DNA of 40,009 nucleotides from a virus, in the IMG/VR virus record IMGVR_UViG_3300033143_001374, positions 1 through 40,009 of that record; one strand, 5' to 3'. The notes beneath the pieces were generated by a model. The model was given only the letters and a program-made list of their open reading frames with translations, was not told where the DNA came from and ran no database searches. The first letter of the stretch is position 1. Each line of letters opens with the position of its first letter. A program made the position numbers and the translations under genes. Positions 25,988 to 34,976 of the stretch are shown here, in pieces.

Positions 25988-28000
25988 TTACTCGTCTACA
26001 GGGGTCATACTTTTAAAGAATCCAGCACCGCCTACGCCGCCTTGTTTTGACCAACGGACATTGTAATATGGCCCCGTAAAGCCCCAACCACCCCCACCTC
26101 CTTTAGAAACCAAAGCATTTCTATTGGCATAGGTGACATCAACACTAAACAAGTCACGGAAGCTGTATACACCATCTAATATTGGGGTTGGTACGTAGTT
26201 ACGATACGCATATAATCTCTGTCCGAATTTAACATACTTATCAGCACCCAAGGTATCATAAGCATCAATTCTACATCTTACTGCTGGAATGATATTGGTT
26301 GGGTAGGATGGGCCGCCATAAAATTCTTGAATACCAAAAGTTAAAACAAGTCTGTTTGTTGGAGATAGCGTTGTTCCTTCAGCTACATTCTCACACCAAT
26401 AGTTTTTATAATAAGGGTTATCATAATCGTCAGAAACAACCTGATTGAATTGCAACTGAATTACATCGTCTTCGTTTAGTCCTCCAATATTTGGAGTGTC
26501 AAAATAGCTGCCCAAGACAACTTCGATTTTGTTTGGAAAATTTGCAAGACTAGGAATACCTGTAGAGGCAGTGAATTGTGCTCCAGTAGGCTGAGGATCA
26601 AGAAGAACAGGTACTGGGGTTCCTTTTGGAACAAACTGGATTCCTGAATTAATAATAAGGTCTGCATTTCCATCTGAGCTATATGGATTTAAGGTAACCT
26701 TTGTTATATTAGATGCGTCTATTCCGGTATAATTTGAAAAACTATCCAATCTAAAATCTAACTTCTTGATACTTGGAGGGTTATTAACAATAGAGTCAGA
26801 ATTTCCATAGTAGTCTGTATTGAAATCATTAATCTGTGCTTTGTTTCCTAACCCGTCCTCCAAAACAATGTTTATGTTGGTATTTGTAACTCCAGCACCA
26901 TCTATTCCGTCTAGTCTCAAGGTATCAATTCCTGATGGAGAACCAATTGTTAAATCTAATGGGTTTTCTAAGAACTCATATTCAATATATCCGCTTGACA
27001 GAATATCCAAGTCATTTTGAAACGATATTGTACCATTAGAAGAATTGACTCGCAATATAAGTCTATTAAACGTCAAAACTTGACCTGAAGTAATCTCTCC
27101 GCTCAGTGTTCTAACATAGGTTGGGGCATTTGCATACGGGTCTCCATTTCCATCTAAAACTGTTATCCCAACCCCTGTTGACAAAACATTAACTCCGCTT
27201 GTACCCGCACCTTCATCAAGAACTAAAAGTGTTTGGCTTACTGTAGCATCATCCAAGAAAACCAAAGAAACATCACCAAACAGATACCCGTCTTGCATAT
27301 CAAATGCAGAAAGTTTTCCCGGTTGGTCTGGATAGCTCGATTGATTCAAAACTGCTCGCTCGTAAACCACAACTGAGTTTGTATCGGTTGCTCCAGCGGT
27401 TTTAAGAGGTATTACTGTATCTTTAATTCCACTAGAAGAACCTTCTGGCACTTCGTATATAGCTGTCAGCCTTCCATATTTGGAGCAAGGAGGAACTCCT
27501 ACCTGCTTTCCATTTTCTGGATTCCACCAGCTTGGAGTTTCGTGTGAACCAGAACCAGCGTTTAGTTGCCAGTCGATAGCATACGCTTGATTGTGCGGGG
27601 TTGCAGAATCAACTTCTACTCCAGTAAATATATAGCTGATTTGTCTAGAATATCTTGTCTGATCTTGACTACTGTCATTGTTCGCTAGTTCTTCCGACAA
27701 GGCGATTCCCGTTAAAGGAAGAATCGGTGTTGTGGTTTTTGGTTCGGCATTTGGGCCAAGATTAGAGCCACTAAGGTTAACAAAAACGCCGTTATATCCA
27801 CCAGCGTCAAGAGTGGCCTGATTTCCAGTTCCCTCCCAACACTTTTCTACATCGGCACTGATATTGAAAGTGACAACATCGTACACTCCCACATTACCAG
27901 AAGCTCTAAACATCCCCTGATACTGAACTGAGGGATTGCTCACGCAATAATTACCATGCGATTGCTGAACGCACTTGCACTTACATTTATCTTTTGTCAT
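25988..28000 (-). CDS. Large beta-rich virion protein
   Basis: A 670-residue protein. It starts with CKCKCVQQSHGNYCVSNP, a compact Cys-rich cap, and then contains dozens of beta strands of the Ig/jelly-roll type (TPVPVLLDPQPTGAQF, NTNINIVLEDGLGNKAQIND). The end is a Gly-rich loop (VSKGGGGGWGFTG). Located between terL and the sulfotransferase, it may be a head-associated fibre or adhesion protein. No family is recognised. The Gly-rich end could act as a flexible linker or a trimer contact. Confidence 0.5.
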   Translation of the reverse strand: MTKDKCKCKCVQQSHGNYCVSNPSVQYQGMFRASGNVGVYDVVTFNISADVEKCWEGTGNQATLDAGGYNGVFVNLSGSNLGPNAEPKTTTPILPLTGIALSEELANNDSSQDQTRYSRQISYIFTGVEVDSATPHNQAYAIDWQLNAGSGSHETPSWWNPENGKQVGVPPCSKYGRLTAIYEVPEGSSSGIKDTVIPLKTAGATDTNSVVVYERAVLNQSSYPDQPGKLSAFDMQDGYLFGDVSLVFLDDATVSQTLLVLDEGAGTSGVNVLSTGVGITVLDGNGDPYANAPTYVRTLSGEITSGQVLTFNRLILRVNSSNGTISFQNDLDILSSGYIEYEFLENPLDLTIGSPSGIDTLRLDGIDGAGVTNTNINIVLEDGLGNKAQINDFNTDYYGNSDSIVNNPPSIKKLDFRLDSFSNYTGIDASNITKVTLNPYSSDGNADLIINSGIQFVPKGTPVPVLLDPQPTGAQFTASTGIPSLANFPNKIEVVLGSYFDTPNIGGLNEDDVIQLQFNQVVSDDYDNPYYKNYWCENVAEGTTLSPTNRLVLTFGIQEFYGGPSYPTNIIPAVRCRIDAYDTLGADKYVKFGQRLYAYRNYVPTPILDGVYSFRDLFSVDVTYANRNALVSKGGGGGWGFTGPYYNVRWSKQGGVGGAGFFKSMTPVDE

Positions 28001-28064
28001 TTTATTATTTCCCTTGTAAGGATTTTTGTTTGATATTAATACCTATTGGTTATTACACCAATAC

Positions 28065-30152
28065 CTATTGATTTCTGCGAATTATTTTTACGACACTAGG
28101 GGTGTACGAAGAAGCCCAAGATTGCCCTTTGTACATGTCCTCTACCTTCTCTTTTTTCTTGCCACCGATTGCTGTGGCGACCCTTCCAACCACGCTATAT
28201 GCGGGGTTTGGGATTTCCCTGTGCATTGTTCTAGCTATTTGATTTGCTATTATCAAAGCACTATAGCGGTCTTTTCTCATTCTGCCCTTTTTTCCAGTTC
28301 CTAGTTTTATCTCTGGTGTGTCAAATTTTTCACGCCCAGATGCTGTTCGGCTCACCATTATGGTAGAGAGTTCCATTTTCAGTTCTTCAATATCCATCAC
28401 AACATCTTCCATCGTGTCATACAATTTAAGTGCTGCACTATCTCCAATTTGTTCCTTTAACTTTTTAAATTTCATCTCATCTTGTTTTGAAATCATTGCT
28501 AAGGTCAACTGGTCAAATCTAGGAAACAGAATAAATCTATCTTCCATGTCTTTTCTTAGTCCATGATTTGCTTTGGACACCCATTCCGCACTAGCGAACT
28601 GAACCAATTCCAAGATGTGAAGTCCCGGCAACCTATCTGTATCTTTTTCTTTGTCCTCAATGATAGGTAAAATAGCCACCTCATTCAAACTTGCATCCAT
28701 TTTATCAGGGTCTCTCAAACCTTCTGCAATTTGATATCCACCACCTTGAGCATCAATTCCAATCTTAACACACGGAAATACCTGCATCAAGTCTCGTATC
28801 TTTCTTACCACAAAACTATAATAATCATGTACTTCTGTTAAGCCAAGCTTTTTTCTTGTTTGAAAGTCTTTTTTGTTGGTTGTCCAAGAATAAACAACTC
28901 TTTGGTGGTTTGGATGAAGTTCCATTACAATCAGAGCTAGATTATCAACCTCACTAGCGGGGTCAATTCCAAAAACATATTGCTTGTTTTGGTTTCCTCT
29001 TGTTACCGCATCAAATGGCTGACTGCATATATTTGCAGGCCAATGGTCTTTTGATATATTTTTTTCGCTTGCTACGCAAGCCTCGATCATAGTTCTTCTA
29101 AAGAAACCTTGCGAATCTTTCGCAAAGCAAGCACCGTATTCCATTAAATAAATACCATTGTGCATCGTTGCACGAGATCGACTAACCTGCTGATCGTCCA
29201 TAAAGCCTTCTGGTATTAGCTCGTAAGGCATCCTAATAATACTAAACTCGTTATGGTTTAGTCTTCTCATGTAATCTGGTATCTCTGTAGCGGTATCGGA
29301 ATCATCTTTGTCGCCAGTAATCTTTGACATGTCACCACCGCTTTTGATGGTAGCTTTGTATTTTCTATGATAATCTGCGTAAGGCTCAAAGTCATAACCA
29401 GCGGTTCCAGAAAGAATAGATTGGTTTTTGTGACGCTCTTGATATGTTTCTTCTTTTTGTTCGCTCCATTCACCAGCAGCTTTCATAGCCTTTCTTTTAG
29501 CAGCATCCTTTACGTTTCCAACAGGGTCTTTAGAAACAGCAGCAAAACCAGCAACAACCGTTTCGTAAATCTCTACAGGAATAGAGTTGAATTCGTCTGC
29601 AATAATAGTGTGAGCACGAAGACCACGAATCTTGCTTCCATCACCCAAAGGAACAGCTATAGTCCAGCTATCATTAACCTTTAGAGTACATCTGTCAACA
29701 TCTCTTCTTGGACCACTTGCGTCACTACAAAGACTTCTGAATATAGGTGCGTTTTTCCATATTACATCCATGTACTCAAAGATAACCTTGGACTGTCTAA
29801 AAGCAGCACCAACAATAACAATCTTAGAGCCCGGAACCAACAAGCATCGCAAACTAGCGTATACGGCAAGCAAAAATGATTTACCAAAACCACGACTAGC
29901 TATGTACATAGGAAAAGACTTGCTCCAAAGCTCCTGTAGAATAACTACTTGCTCTGGCAGCAAATCTATATTTAAAAGATGCTTGACAGTCCAGTTAAGA
30001 TAGCGTGGATCACGCATCTTTTTTAGAACATGTAAGTGAAAATTGTTTTGAGACCACTCGTCATTTGTAAGCAATGGGTTTTCCATTCCTTTGATATCAG
30101 ATTCTTTAAGCCTCAGCCAGCTATAATCATAGTCCTCAACGTTGTATTTCAT
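28065..30152 (-). CDS. terL: Terminase large subunit
   Basis: A 695-residue packaging ATPase-nuclease. SRGFGKS (residues 86-92) is a terminase-type Walker A and TIIADEFN (183-189) holds Walker B with catalytic Glu 187. The C-terminal RNase H-like nuclease is shown by VFGIDPAS (D397) and KIGIDAQGGG (D467). It is longer than average because of an insertion between ATPase and nuclease around 220-330. The start at 30152 overlaps the ERCC4-type gene by 17 bp. It binds portal and the small subunit during packaging. The motif pattern makes this one of the surest calls. Confidence 0.93.
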   Translation of the reverse strand: MKYNVEDYDYSWLRLKESDIKGMENPLLTNDEWSQNNFHLHVLKKMRDPRYLNWTVKHLLNIDLLPEQVVILQELWSKSFPMYIASRGFGKSFLLAVYASLRCLLVPGSKIVIVGAAFRQSKVIFEYMDVIWKNAPIFRSLCSDASGPRRDVDRCTLKVNDSWTIAVPLGDGSKIRGLRAHTIIADEFNSIPVEIYETVVAGFAAVSKDPVGNVKDAAKRKAMKAAGEWSEQKEETYQERHKNQSILSGTAGYDFEPYADYHRKYKATIKSGGDMSKITGDKDDSDTATEIPDYMRRLNHNEFSIIRMPYELIPEGFMDDQQVSRSRATMHNGIYLMEYGACFAKDSQGFFRRTMIEACVASEKNISKDHWPANICSQPFDAVTRGNQNKQYVFGIDPASEVDNLALIVMELHPNHQRVVYSWTTNKKDFQTRKKLGLTEVHDYYSFVVRKIRDLMQVFPCVKIGIDAQGGGYQIAEGLRDPDKMDASLNEVAILPIIEDKEKDTDRLPGLHILELVQFASAEWVSKANHGLRKDMEDRFILFPRFDQLTLAMISKQDEMKFKKLKEQIGDSAALKLYDTMEDVVMDIEELKMELSTIMVSRTASGREKFDTPEIKLGTGKKGRMRKDRYSALIIANQIARTMHREIPNPAYSVVGRVATAIGGKKKEKVEDMYKGQSWASSYTPSVVKIIRRNQ

Positions 30153-30609
30153 ATGCTTTCTTCATTATTCTGTAGGCGACCTGTTCTGCTTTCATGGCGT
30201 TATCACAAGCTATAACATGAATGTTGTAATCGTTTCTTGCTGTGTTGATAACCTTTCTAATATACTTAGCAGGTATTCTTAACTTGTTGCGAACGTGTTT
30301 TGGCACTTTGGCAGACTTAGGATATGTGTTTACATCGTTCCAAGAAAATTCAAAAAGAATAAAGGCGTGCTTGACTTTCGACATTCTTTCCATGCACTTC
30401 TGCCATCTCTTTTCGATGCAGTTGTGTGCAAACTCGTCAATAGAAGCCTTTCGCTCTATACATACATAATCTTCTAGTCCCTCGACTGTATAATCACCTA
30501 TGTTTACTTTTGATATGATTGTTCCGTTGCAATATGCGTCTTCGGCATAAGACCAACCCCAATCTGTTTTTTCTCTTGTATCTCTGATTACTGTAAATTT
30601 ATCATCCAT
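30136..30609 (-). CDS. ERCC4/XPF-type nuclease
   Basis: A 157-residue protein that is essentially one ERCC4 nuclease domain. DTRE (residues 10-13), GDY (38-40) and IERKASID (51-58) match the metal-binding GDXnERKX3D signature of XPF/MUS81-type structure-specific nucleases. There is no HhH domain, so it acts alone or in dimer. It overlaps the HNH gene by 8 bp and terL by 17 bp, so it is translated together with packaging proteins. It likely cuts branched or flap DNA, resolving structures before packaging. The active site is directly visible. Confidence 0.85.
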   Translation of the reverse strand: MDDKFTVIRDTREKTDWGWSYAEDAYCNGTIISKVNIGDYTVEGLEDYVCIERKASIDEFAHNCIEKRWQKCMERMSKVKHAFILFEFSWNDVNTYPKSAKVPKHVRNKLRIPAKYIRKVINTARNDYNIHVIACDNAMKAEQVAYRIMKKAYEIQR

Positions 30610-31000
30610 TGGGTCGTTTCCCTTTGTTGTACTTTTTAATTTTCTCGATCATCTGCCACTCTAACAACTTATAGAAAAACGCTTCGTAATCATGCTCTTT
30701 TCCTTTTATTGAATCGTGGCATTTTCTACATAAAGTAATTCCATTCGCTTGAACAAATCTTAATGCGGGATACTTTGCCCATGTCTTTATGTGGTGAACT
30801 TGGATTTGCTTGTTTGACAAACATCCCGGCCACTGACATCTATACGAATCACGCTTCTTTATGTCTTCTCGCCATTTCCTGTACTGGGGATTATTAAAAT
30901 CTCTAGAACTTCTGATCCTGTTTATTTTTTTCTTATATTTAAAGTAATCTCTTTTGCTATAAGGTTTTTTCTTTGCCCGTCTCTTTCTTCTCTTTGCCAT
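30602..31000 (-). CDS. HNH endonuclease
   Basis: A 132-residue basic protein. CQWPGC (residues 55-60), VHH (68-70) and LCRKCH (90-95) make a typical HNH nuclease with zinc pair. The N-terminal 50 residues are very basic (AKRRKRRAKKKPYSKRDYFK). HNH proteins next to terminases often help cut at cos sites (as HK97 gp74 with its terminase). It overlaps the GMD gene by 44 bp and ERCC4 by 8 bp. A homing role is less likely as it is embedded in overlapping genes. Confidence 0.85.
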   Translation of the reverse strand: MAKRRKRRAKKKPYSKRDYFKYKKKINRIRSSRDFNNPQYRKWREDIKKRDSYRCQWPGCLSNKQIQVHHIKTWAKYPALRFVQANGITLCRKCHDSIKGKEHDYEAFFYKLLEWQMIEKIKKYNKGKRPNG

Positions 31001-32138
31001 TTAAATCGCTCCGAACCATTCTTTTAACAAGTTGTTTAAAGTCTATCTTAGGATACCAGTTTAGCTTGGTATTAGCCTTAGATGGGTCTCCGCATAAAAA
31101 TTCAACTTCTGCGGGGCGATAAAATTTTGGGTCGATAACGATAAAGTCTTTATAATTGGTAATACCGATTTCATGGAAAGCCTCTTTTAAAAAGTCTCGA
31201 ACTGAATTAGTTTCTCCTGTGGCTATCACATAATCGTCTGGAACATCTTGTTGAAGCATTTTGTGCATAGCTTCTACATAGTCTTGTGCATGACCCCAAT
31301 CGCGATAAGCGTCTAGGTTGCCTAGTCGAAGTTTGGGAAAACCCTCTTTGTCCATAAGGGAGTTATAAAGCATGTTTTCATCGTCAATATCATCAATATC
31401 GTCGTAAATTTGCATCCGAGCATCGCTAAGTTCCTCTTGTAGAATTTGTCCCAATTCGTTTGTTGGATTCCTCCATTTCACAAACTCCCCAATCCACTTG
31501 GTAATCTTGCGAGTAACAAAGTTCTCACCTCGTCGCTCAGATTCGTGATTAAAGAGAATACCGCAGCTTGCGTGAATACCATAAGCCTCTCGGTATATTC
31601 TAACCTGATGATGTGCTGCGAGCTTTGCTACGCCGTATGGAGACTGAGGCATAAATGCGGTATTGTCTCCTTGCATACGAAGATCAATAAAAGCATCGTT
31701 TTTAAGACAAGTTACTTTGTCGCTGTTTTTGCCAAACATTTCGCTGGTGGAAGCCTGATAGAATCTAGTTTCTGGACTATATCTTCTGATAGCCTCCAGA
31801 AAATAAGTCGGCCCAAGTGCGTTGACTTGGAAGGTATAGTCTGGTTGCTCAAAAGAAGTTCCGACATGTGACTGTGCCGCCAGATTGTATATTTCATCTG
31901 GTCGCCACGTTTCTACTAAAGAATACACCGAATTTGCATCAGAAACTTCTCCTTCGACAAATTTAAAGTTTTCGTGTCCTAATACATTAACCAGTCGAGA
32001 ATTAGACTCTTTTGAAACGCTACTTCTTCTGGCAACTCCTATTACTAAATAATTCTTGCTCAAAAGCAACTCTGCCAAATAAGAACCGTCTTGACCAGTA
32101 ACTCCAGTAATAAGTGCGGTTTTTTTGATATTAGTCAT
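30957..32138 (-). CDS. gmd: GDP-mannose 4,6-dehydratase
   Basis: A 393-residue SDR enzyme that makes GDP-4-keto-6-deoxymannose, precursor of fucose, rhamnose or perosamine sugars. GVTGQDG (residues 12-18) binds NADP; STSEMFG with T131/E133 and Y168xxxK172 form the active site; HESERRGENFVTRKI and YRDWGHAQDYVEAM are family signatures. The start is ATG 32138 (AGGAT upstream; the stop of the previous gene overlaps by 8 bp). A 45-residue insertion (about 222-267, acidic YDDIDDIDDEN) and a small one at 140-160 separate it from typical 345-370-residue enzymes. It is between the glycosyltransferase and HNH genes. Confidence 0.9.
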   Translation of the reverse strand: MTNIKKTALITGVTGQDGSYLAELLLSKNYLVIGVARRSSVSKESNSRLVNVLGHENFKFVEGEVSDANSVYSLVETWRPDEIYNLAAQSHVGTSFEQPDYTFQVNALGPTYFLEAIRRYSPETRFYQASTSEMFGKNSDKVTCLKNDAFIDLRMQGDNTAFMPQSPYGVAKLAAHHQVRIYREAYGIHASCGILFNHESERRGENFVTRKITKWIGEFVKWRNPTNELGQILQEELSDARMQIYDDIDDIDDENMLYNSLMDKEGFPKLRLGNLDAYRDWGHAQDYVEAMHKMLQQDVPDDYVIATGETNSVRDFLKEAFHEIGITNYKDFIVIDPKFYRPAEVEFLCGDPSKANTKLNWYPKIDFKQLVKRMVRSDLNGKEKKETGKEKTL

Positions 32139-33201
32139 TTTCTGCCATCCTATCATAGTATGTATTATCTTGTTTTTTATTAAGTAGAATAAGGGTTTCC
32201 ATCAAGACTTCTTTAGCAAAATCTGAAGAGTAATATTTGGAAACGAAGTCTTTTCCGGCCTGCACAATGTCATTTTCAGCTTGTGGGTTGTTCTTTAGGT
32301 ATTCATATGCTATACTTAGGTCTTCTATATCTACTTCTAGGAAGTGTTTACAGGGATTTAAGAGATAGTAAAACCATTCCTTCCAGTCGTGCCTTTTGTT
32401 GCGTATTTTGATTGGAACACAGTTCGACTGCATCTGCCAAGGCAATCTAGCCCAAGCACACGTATGTCCGTCGACGCATAGTTGATACCTGAATTTTAGC
32501 TGTTCTTGGATCGAGAGCTTTTGCTCTGAATTGACAACATACTTTTTAATGTTCTCTATTCCTTGGTTCGGCATCATTTTTGCTATTTCTAAAATAGTGT
32601 TTTCAAATCTCTCTTCTCCGTTCTCCATTTTTGGCGGTCTAACAAGCCTTAGACACATTGAATTTTCGTCCCATTCAATCAGTTCTTTTAAAAGTTGAAT
32701 TCTAACATTGTTGCCTATATCATTTGATGTGTTTCCAGTAAGAGAACCCGCAAAGCAAACAGAAGGACTCTTTTTGTGGGTTGGCGAATCAATAGCATTG
32801 ACCACATGAATTTCTGGAGAATCTAACATATTGTTTAGACTAGGCATTAAAATATTGTTAGAAAAAGATGTTTTGCTAAAAACAAGACATGGTATTTCTT
32901 GAAGTGGGGTGTTGGACGTATCTGAAAAACAAACAGGAATCGTAAGGTCTAGGTCTTTTAATTTTCCCGGATATAATTTATTTATTTCATACATCCACGC
33001 TGCCAAGCTAGAGCTTCTAGCCTCGACTAGAAATCGTTCGTTCTCTGGTTTTTTTAAAACTAGAACTTCATCTCTTTTGAATCTGAGAATCATGTCACTA
33101 TCGCCAAGCTGATAGTTCTTTACTATATAGTCGGTTGAGTAGTTTTTAAATGTAGATGTTTCGCTTTCGATTATTTGGCGAACTTCTGTTGGTAAACTCA
33201 T
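32131..33201 (-). CDS. GT90/CAP10-like glycosyltransferase candidate
   Basis: A 356-residue protein. ATG at 33201 shares its A with the stop of the preceding gene (TAATG) and has GAGGAA just upstream; a longer frame upstream only overlaps the other gene and is rejected. FAGSLTG (about 150-155), YQLCVDGHTCAWARLPWQM (239-257) and WFYYLLNPCKHFLEVDIEDL (276-295) match the CAP10/GT90 pattern of glycosyltransferases, e.g. LPS-modifying enzymes. It is directly followed by gmd, so the two may build and attach a deoxysugar. Family is by motif, not alignment. Confidence 0.65.
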   Translation of the reverse strand: MSLPTEVRQIIESETSTFKNYSTDYIVKNYQLGDSDMILRFKRDEVLVLKKPENERFLVEARSSSLAAWMYEINKLYPGKLKDLDLTIPVCFSDTSNTPLQEIPCLVFSKTSFSNNILMPSLNNMLDSPEIHVVNAIDSPTHKKSPSVCFAGSLTGNTSNDIGNNVRIQLLKELIEWDENSMCLRLVRPPKMENGEERFENTILEIAKMMPNQGIENIKKYVVNSEQKLSIQEQLKFRYQLCVDGHTCAWARLPWQMQSNCVPIKIRNKRHDWKEWFYYLLNPCKHFLEVDIEDLSIAYEYLKNNPQAENDIVQAGKDFVSKYYSSDFAKEVLMETLILLNKKQDNTYYDRMAEND

Positions 33202-34004
33202 TAATTTTCCTCGTCCATTACTGTGTCTGTGTTTAAAAGAGGCTGGTCTACCTCTCCATCCTCGTATTCGTGGAAGTCTGCCAATCTTTCGCGTGCTTTG
33301 TCGGCGGCGATAGCTTGAACCTCCATATCGTATCCTTCTCGTTCCTTTGCTTCTAGCGTATCTAGTTGTCGCATCCAAAGGCTAAAGTTTGTTTTGGCAT
33401 CGTCGGCAACACGCTTTCTTTGTTCACGAGTACCTTTTAGGTCTTTTAGATAGCGTTCTTTTTTTGTTAGAAGTTTTTCGTGCTCGTTGATATAGCTAGA
33501 TTTGCTGCCGATCAAAGCTCCAAGTTGAGTTTGAAACATAGCGATTGCACCAACATCTTGAAGTTCTTCAGGTTTATCCATTTCGACATCTATAAGGTTT
33601 GTCATGACATCTATTTGCTCCATGATCTGTTGGCGATCTTCCATAGAGCGATTGATAAGAATCTCAGTTCTGATTACTTCAAGAATCTGCATTTCTTCGG
33701 TGTGAGTTACATCTTCGTTGAACTGCTTGTAAAAGTCAATCCAGTTGTGTTCAAAGAATATAATCTCGGCATCGGAGAATTGACGTTTGAGTTCATGAAA
33801 ATAGTATTTCGTTCGTAAAGTAGATAGAAGGTGTTCGTCATCGGTTAGATCGCGAGCCTTTAGGTTTTCTTTGTCTATGAACTTTTTGACCGGGGAAACG
33901 GTTCTGTTTAGATTGTTGGCGATTTCTTCCAACGGCAGGTCAAAACAGTTTTGGCGTATGTAGTTCATTTCTTCGTTTGATAGCTTACCACGTTTTCTCG
34001 TCAA
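33201..34004 (-). CDS. Terminase small subunit candidate
   Basis: A 267-residue protein. It starts with TTG at 34004, supported by a strong SD (AAAGGAG) 8 nt upstream; no ATG fits better. Residues 5-50 are a helix-turn-helix (NEEMNYIRQNCFDLPLEEIA, then NNLNRTVSPVKKFID) as in small terminases. Residues 100-230 are mostly helical coiled coil (EQIDVMTNLIDVEMDKPEEL and KERYLKDLKGTREQRKRVAD), used for oligomerisation. It precedes gene set including terL but is separated by two glycan genes. Role by position and architecture. Confidence 0.6.
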   Translation of the reverse strand: MTRKRGKLSNEEMNYIRQNCFDLPLEEIANNLNRTVSPVKKFIDKENLKARDLTDDEHLLSTLRTKYYFHELKRQFSDAEIIFFEHNWIDFYKQFNEDVTHTEEMQILEVIRTEILINRSMEDRQQIMEQIDVMTNLIDVEMDKPEELQDVGAIAMFQTQLGALIGSKSSYINEHEKLLTKKERYLKDLKGTREQRKRVADDAKTNFSLWMRQLDTLEAKEREGYDMEVQAIAADKARERLADFHEYEDGEVDQPLLNTDTVMDEEN

Positions 34005-34620
34005 TGCCGTTCTCCTTTAGTATTTGTAATATGGATTCCATTAGCTTTTCTCGTTTGACTTTTGGAATCTTTATTTTGTTTGCGAACTTGATCCATTCGG
34101 GACGTTGAGATATAGGAATGTTTTTGTCTATGAGTTTATAAATTTCGCTGGCAAACAAACCTTCTTCTTGGGAAAATTTTTGCTCTTGCTGAACATCTGC
34201 ATTGCTAACTGTGTTGCTTGCTACAAGAGTTTTCTTTTTTTCGTTTCTTCTGTGCCATCTGTAAAAGTATTCGCAGTCTGTTTTCTTGGAATACTTTACA
34301 CATTCGTTTTTCTTGTATGCGTCGAGCGGACAATTAAAACATGGTTTGTCTGGGCGAGCATAGTTGTCGCGTTTAAAATTATGAAGGCGGTTTCTAGCAT
34401 GTATCCATAAAAAACTATCTAGTGTATTTCCTTTTTCGGGATCAAACTTTTCGAGAATTGTAACGCCGTTTTTGTCGGGCTTTAAAATTTCTAGGAAAAT
34501 TTGCTGCTTCATATCTTCGACTTCGTGATAGCCGAATCTAAACTTCTTAGCTATTCGGGTCGCTATTCTCTCGAAGACTTCTAGAACTTCCGTCTCCGTG
34601 TACCCCTTGGGTAGTTTCAT
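33985..34620 (-). CDS. Sigma-70-family-like transcription factor
   Basis: A 211-residue protein. The start ATG 34620 has GAGG 7 nt upstream; the GTG four codons earlier is rejected. Residues 15-88 match sigma region 2: KKFRFGYHEVEDMKQQIFLE (core-binding) and KFDPEKGNTLDSFLWIHARN then RLHNFKRDNYAR (the -10 recognition helix area). A Cys cluster C94, C97, C107, C116 (PCFNCPLDAYKKNEC) follows. Residues 150-211 are helical but no clear region 4 HTH. At the head of the minus-strand operon, it may drive late transcription or pair with the second promoter class of the right arm. Only region 2 is clear. Confidence 0.62.
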   Translation of the reverse strand: MKLPKGYTETEVLEVFERIATRIAKKFRFGYHEVEDMKQQIFLEILKPDKNGVTILEKFDPEKGNTLDSFLWIHARNRLHNFKRDNYARPDKPCFNCPLDAYKKNECVKYSKKTDCEYFYRWHRRNEKKKTLVASNTVSNADVQQEQKFSQEEGLFASEIYKLIDKNIPISQRPEWIKFANKIKIPKVKREKLMESILQILKENGIDEKTW

Positions 34621-34795
34621 GGGTTGCCTCACATGTTATTTCGGCTTCAAAATCGTGCATTATTAGTGTTGCTACTGCTCCTTCGACATCTACATCAACA
34701 TGAGCAGATATTACACCCTCTACAAGCTCGCCAGTTTCTGCGTTGATAACTTTTGAGTCTACAGGGTTTCCGTTGGCGAATATCTTAACCTTCAT
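34547..34795 (-). CDS. Small hypothetical protein, first operon genes
   Basis: An 82-residue protein starting at ATG 34795 (GAGGAA 7 nt upstream); a longer reading 14 codons upstream is rejected. Beta-type sequence (MKVKIFANGNPVDSKVINAE and DVEGAVATLIMHDFEAEIT) suggests a small sandwich. Its last 74 bp overlap the sigma-like gene, and its first 11 bp overlap the gene upstream. Function unknown. Confidence 0.55.
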   Translation of the reverse strand: MKVKIFANGNPVDSKVINAETGELVEGVISAHVDVDVEGAVATLIMHDFEAEITCEATHETTQGVHGDGSSRSLRENSDPNS

Positions 34796-34961
34796 CTTGA
34801 GTTTCCTCTTCGGTTGATGAAGTAGATAGAAGTTCATTCATTGAAGGCTTGGGTTCGTTGCTGGCTTTTGCGGATTCAATTTGGGCTTCTATTTCTTCTT
34901 TTAGTTCGGGACTTTCTTTGGCTACAAGCACAGATTTTTTAATTTCGTGATGGTGTCTCAT
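34785..34961 (-). CDS. Small acidic hypothetical protein, first gene of minus operon
   Basis: A 58-residue protein (MRHHHEIKKSVLVAKESPEL at the start, ending STEEETQDEG). ATG 34961 has GGAG 7 nt upstream. It is the first gene after the divergent promoter region and overlaps the next gene by 11 bp, so it is very likely translated. Helical and acidic; no known domain. Too short for standard ORF cut-offs. Confidence 0.6.
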   Translation of the reverse strand: MRHHHEIKKSVLVAKESPELKEEIEAQIESAKASNEPKPSMNELLSTSSTEEETQDEG

Positions 34962-34976
34962 TTTTTCTCCATTTTG

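Noticed and set aside
28039-28070. Terminator after terL
   Set aside because: An 11-bp repeat AATACCTATTG and a 7-bp hairpin exist, but no T-run follows on the minus strand.
33202-33378. Arg-rich 59-codon N-terminal extension of the GT90-like gene
   Set aside because: It lies fully over the small terminase gene in another frame, and a good SD and TAATG coupling mark the start at 33201.
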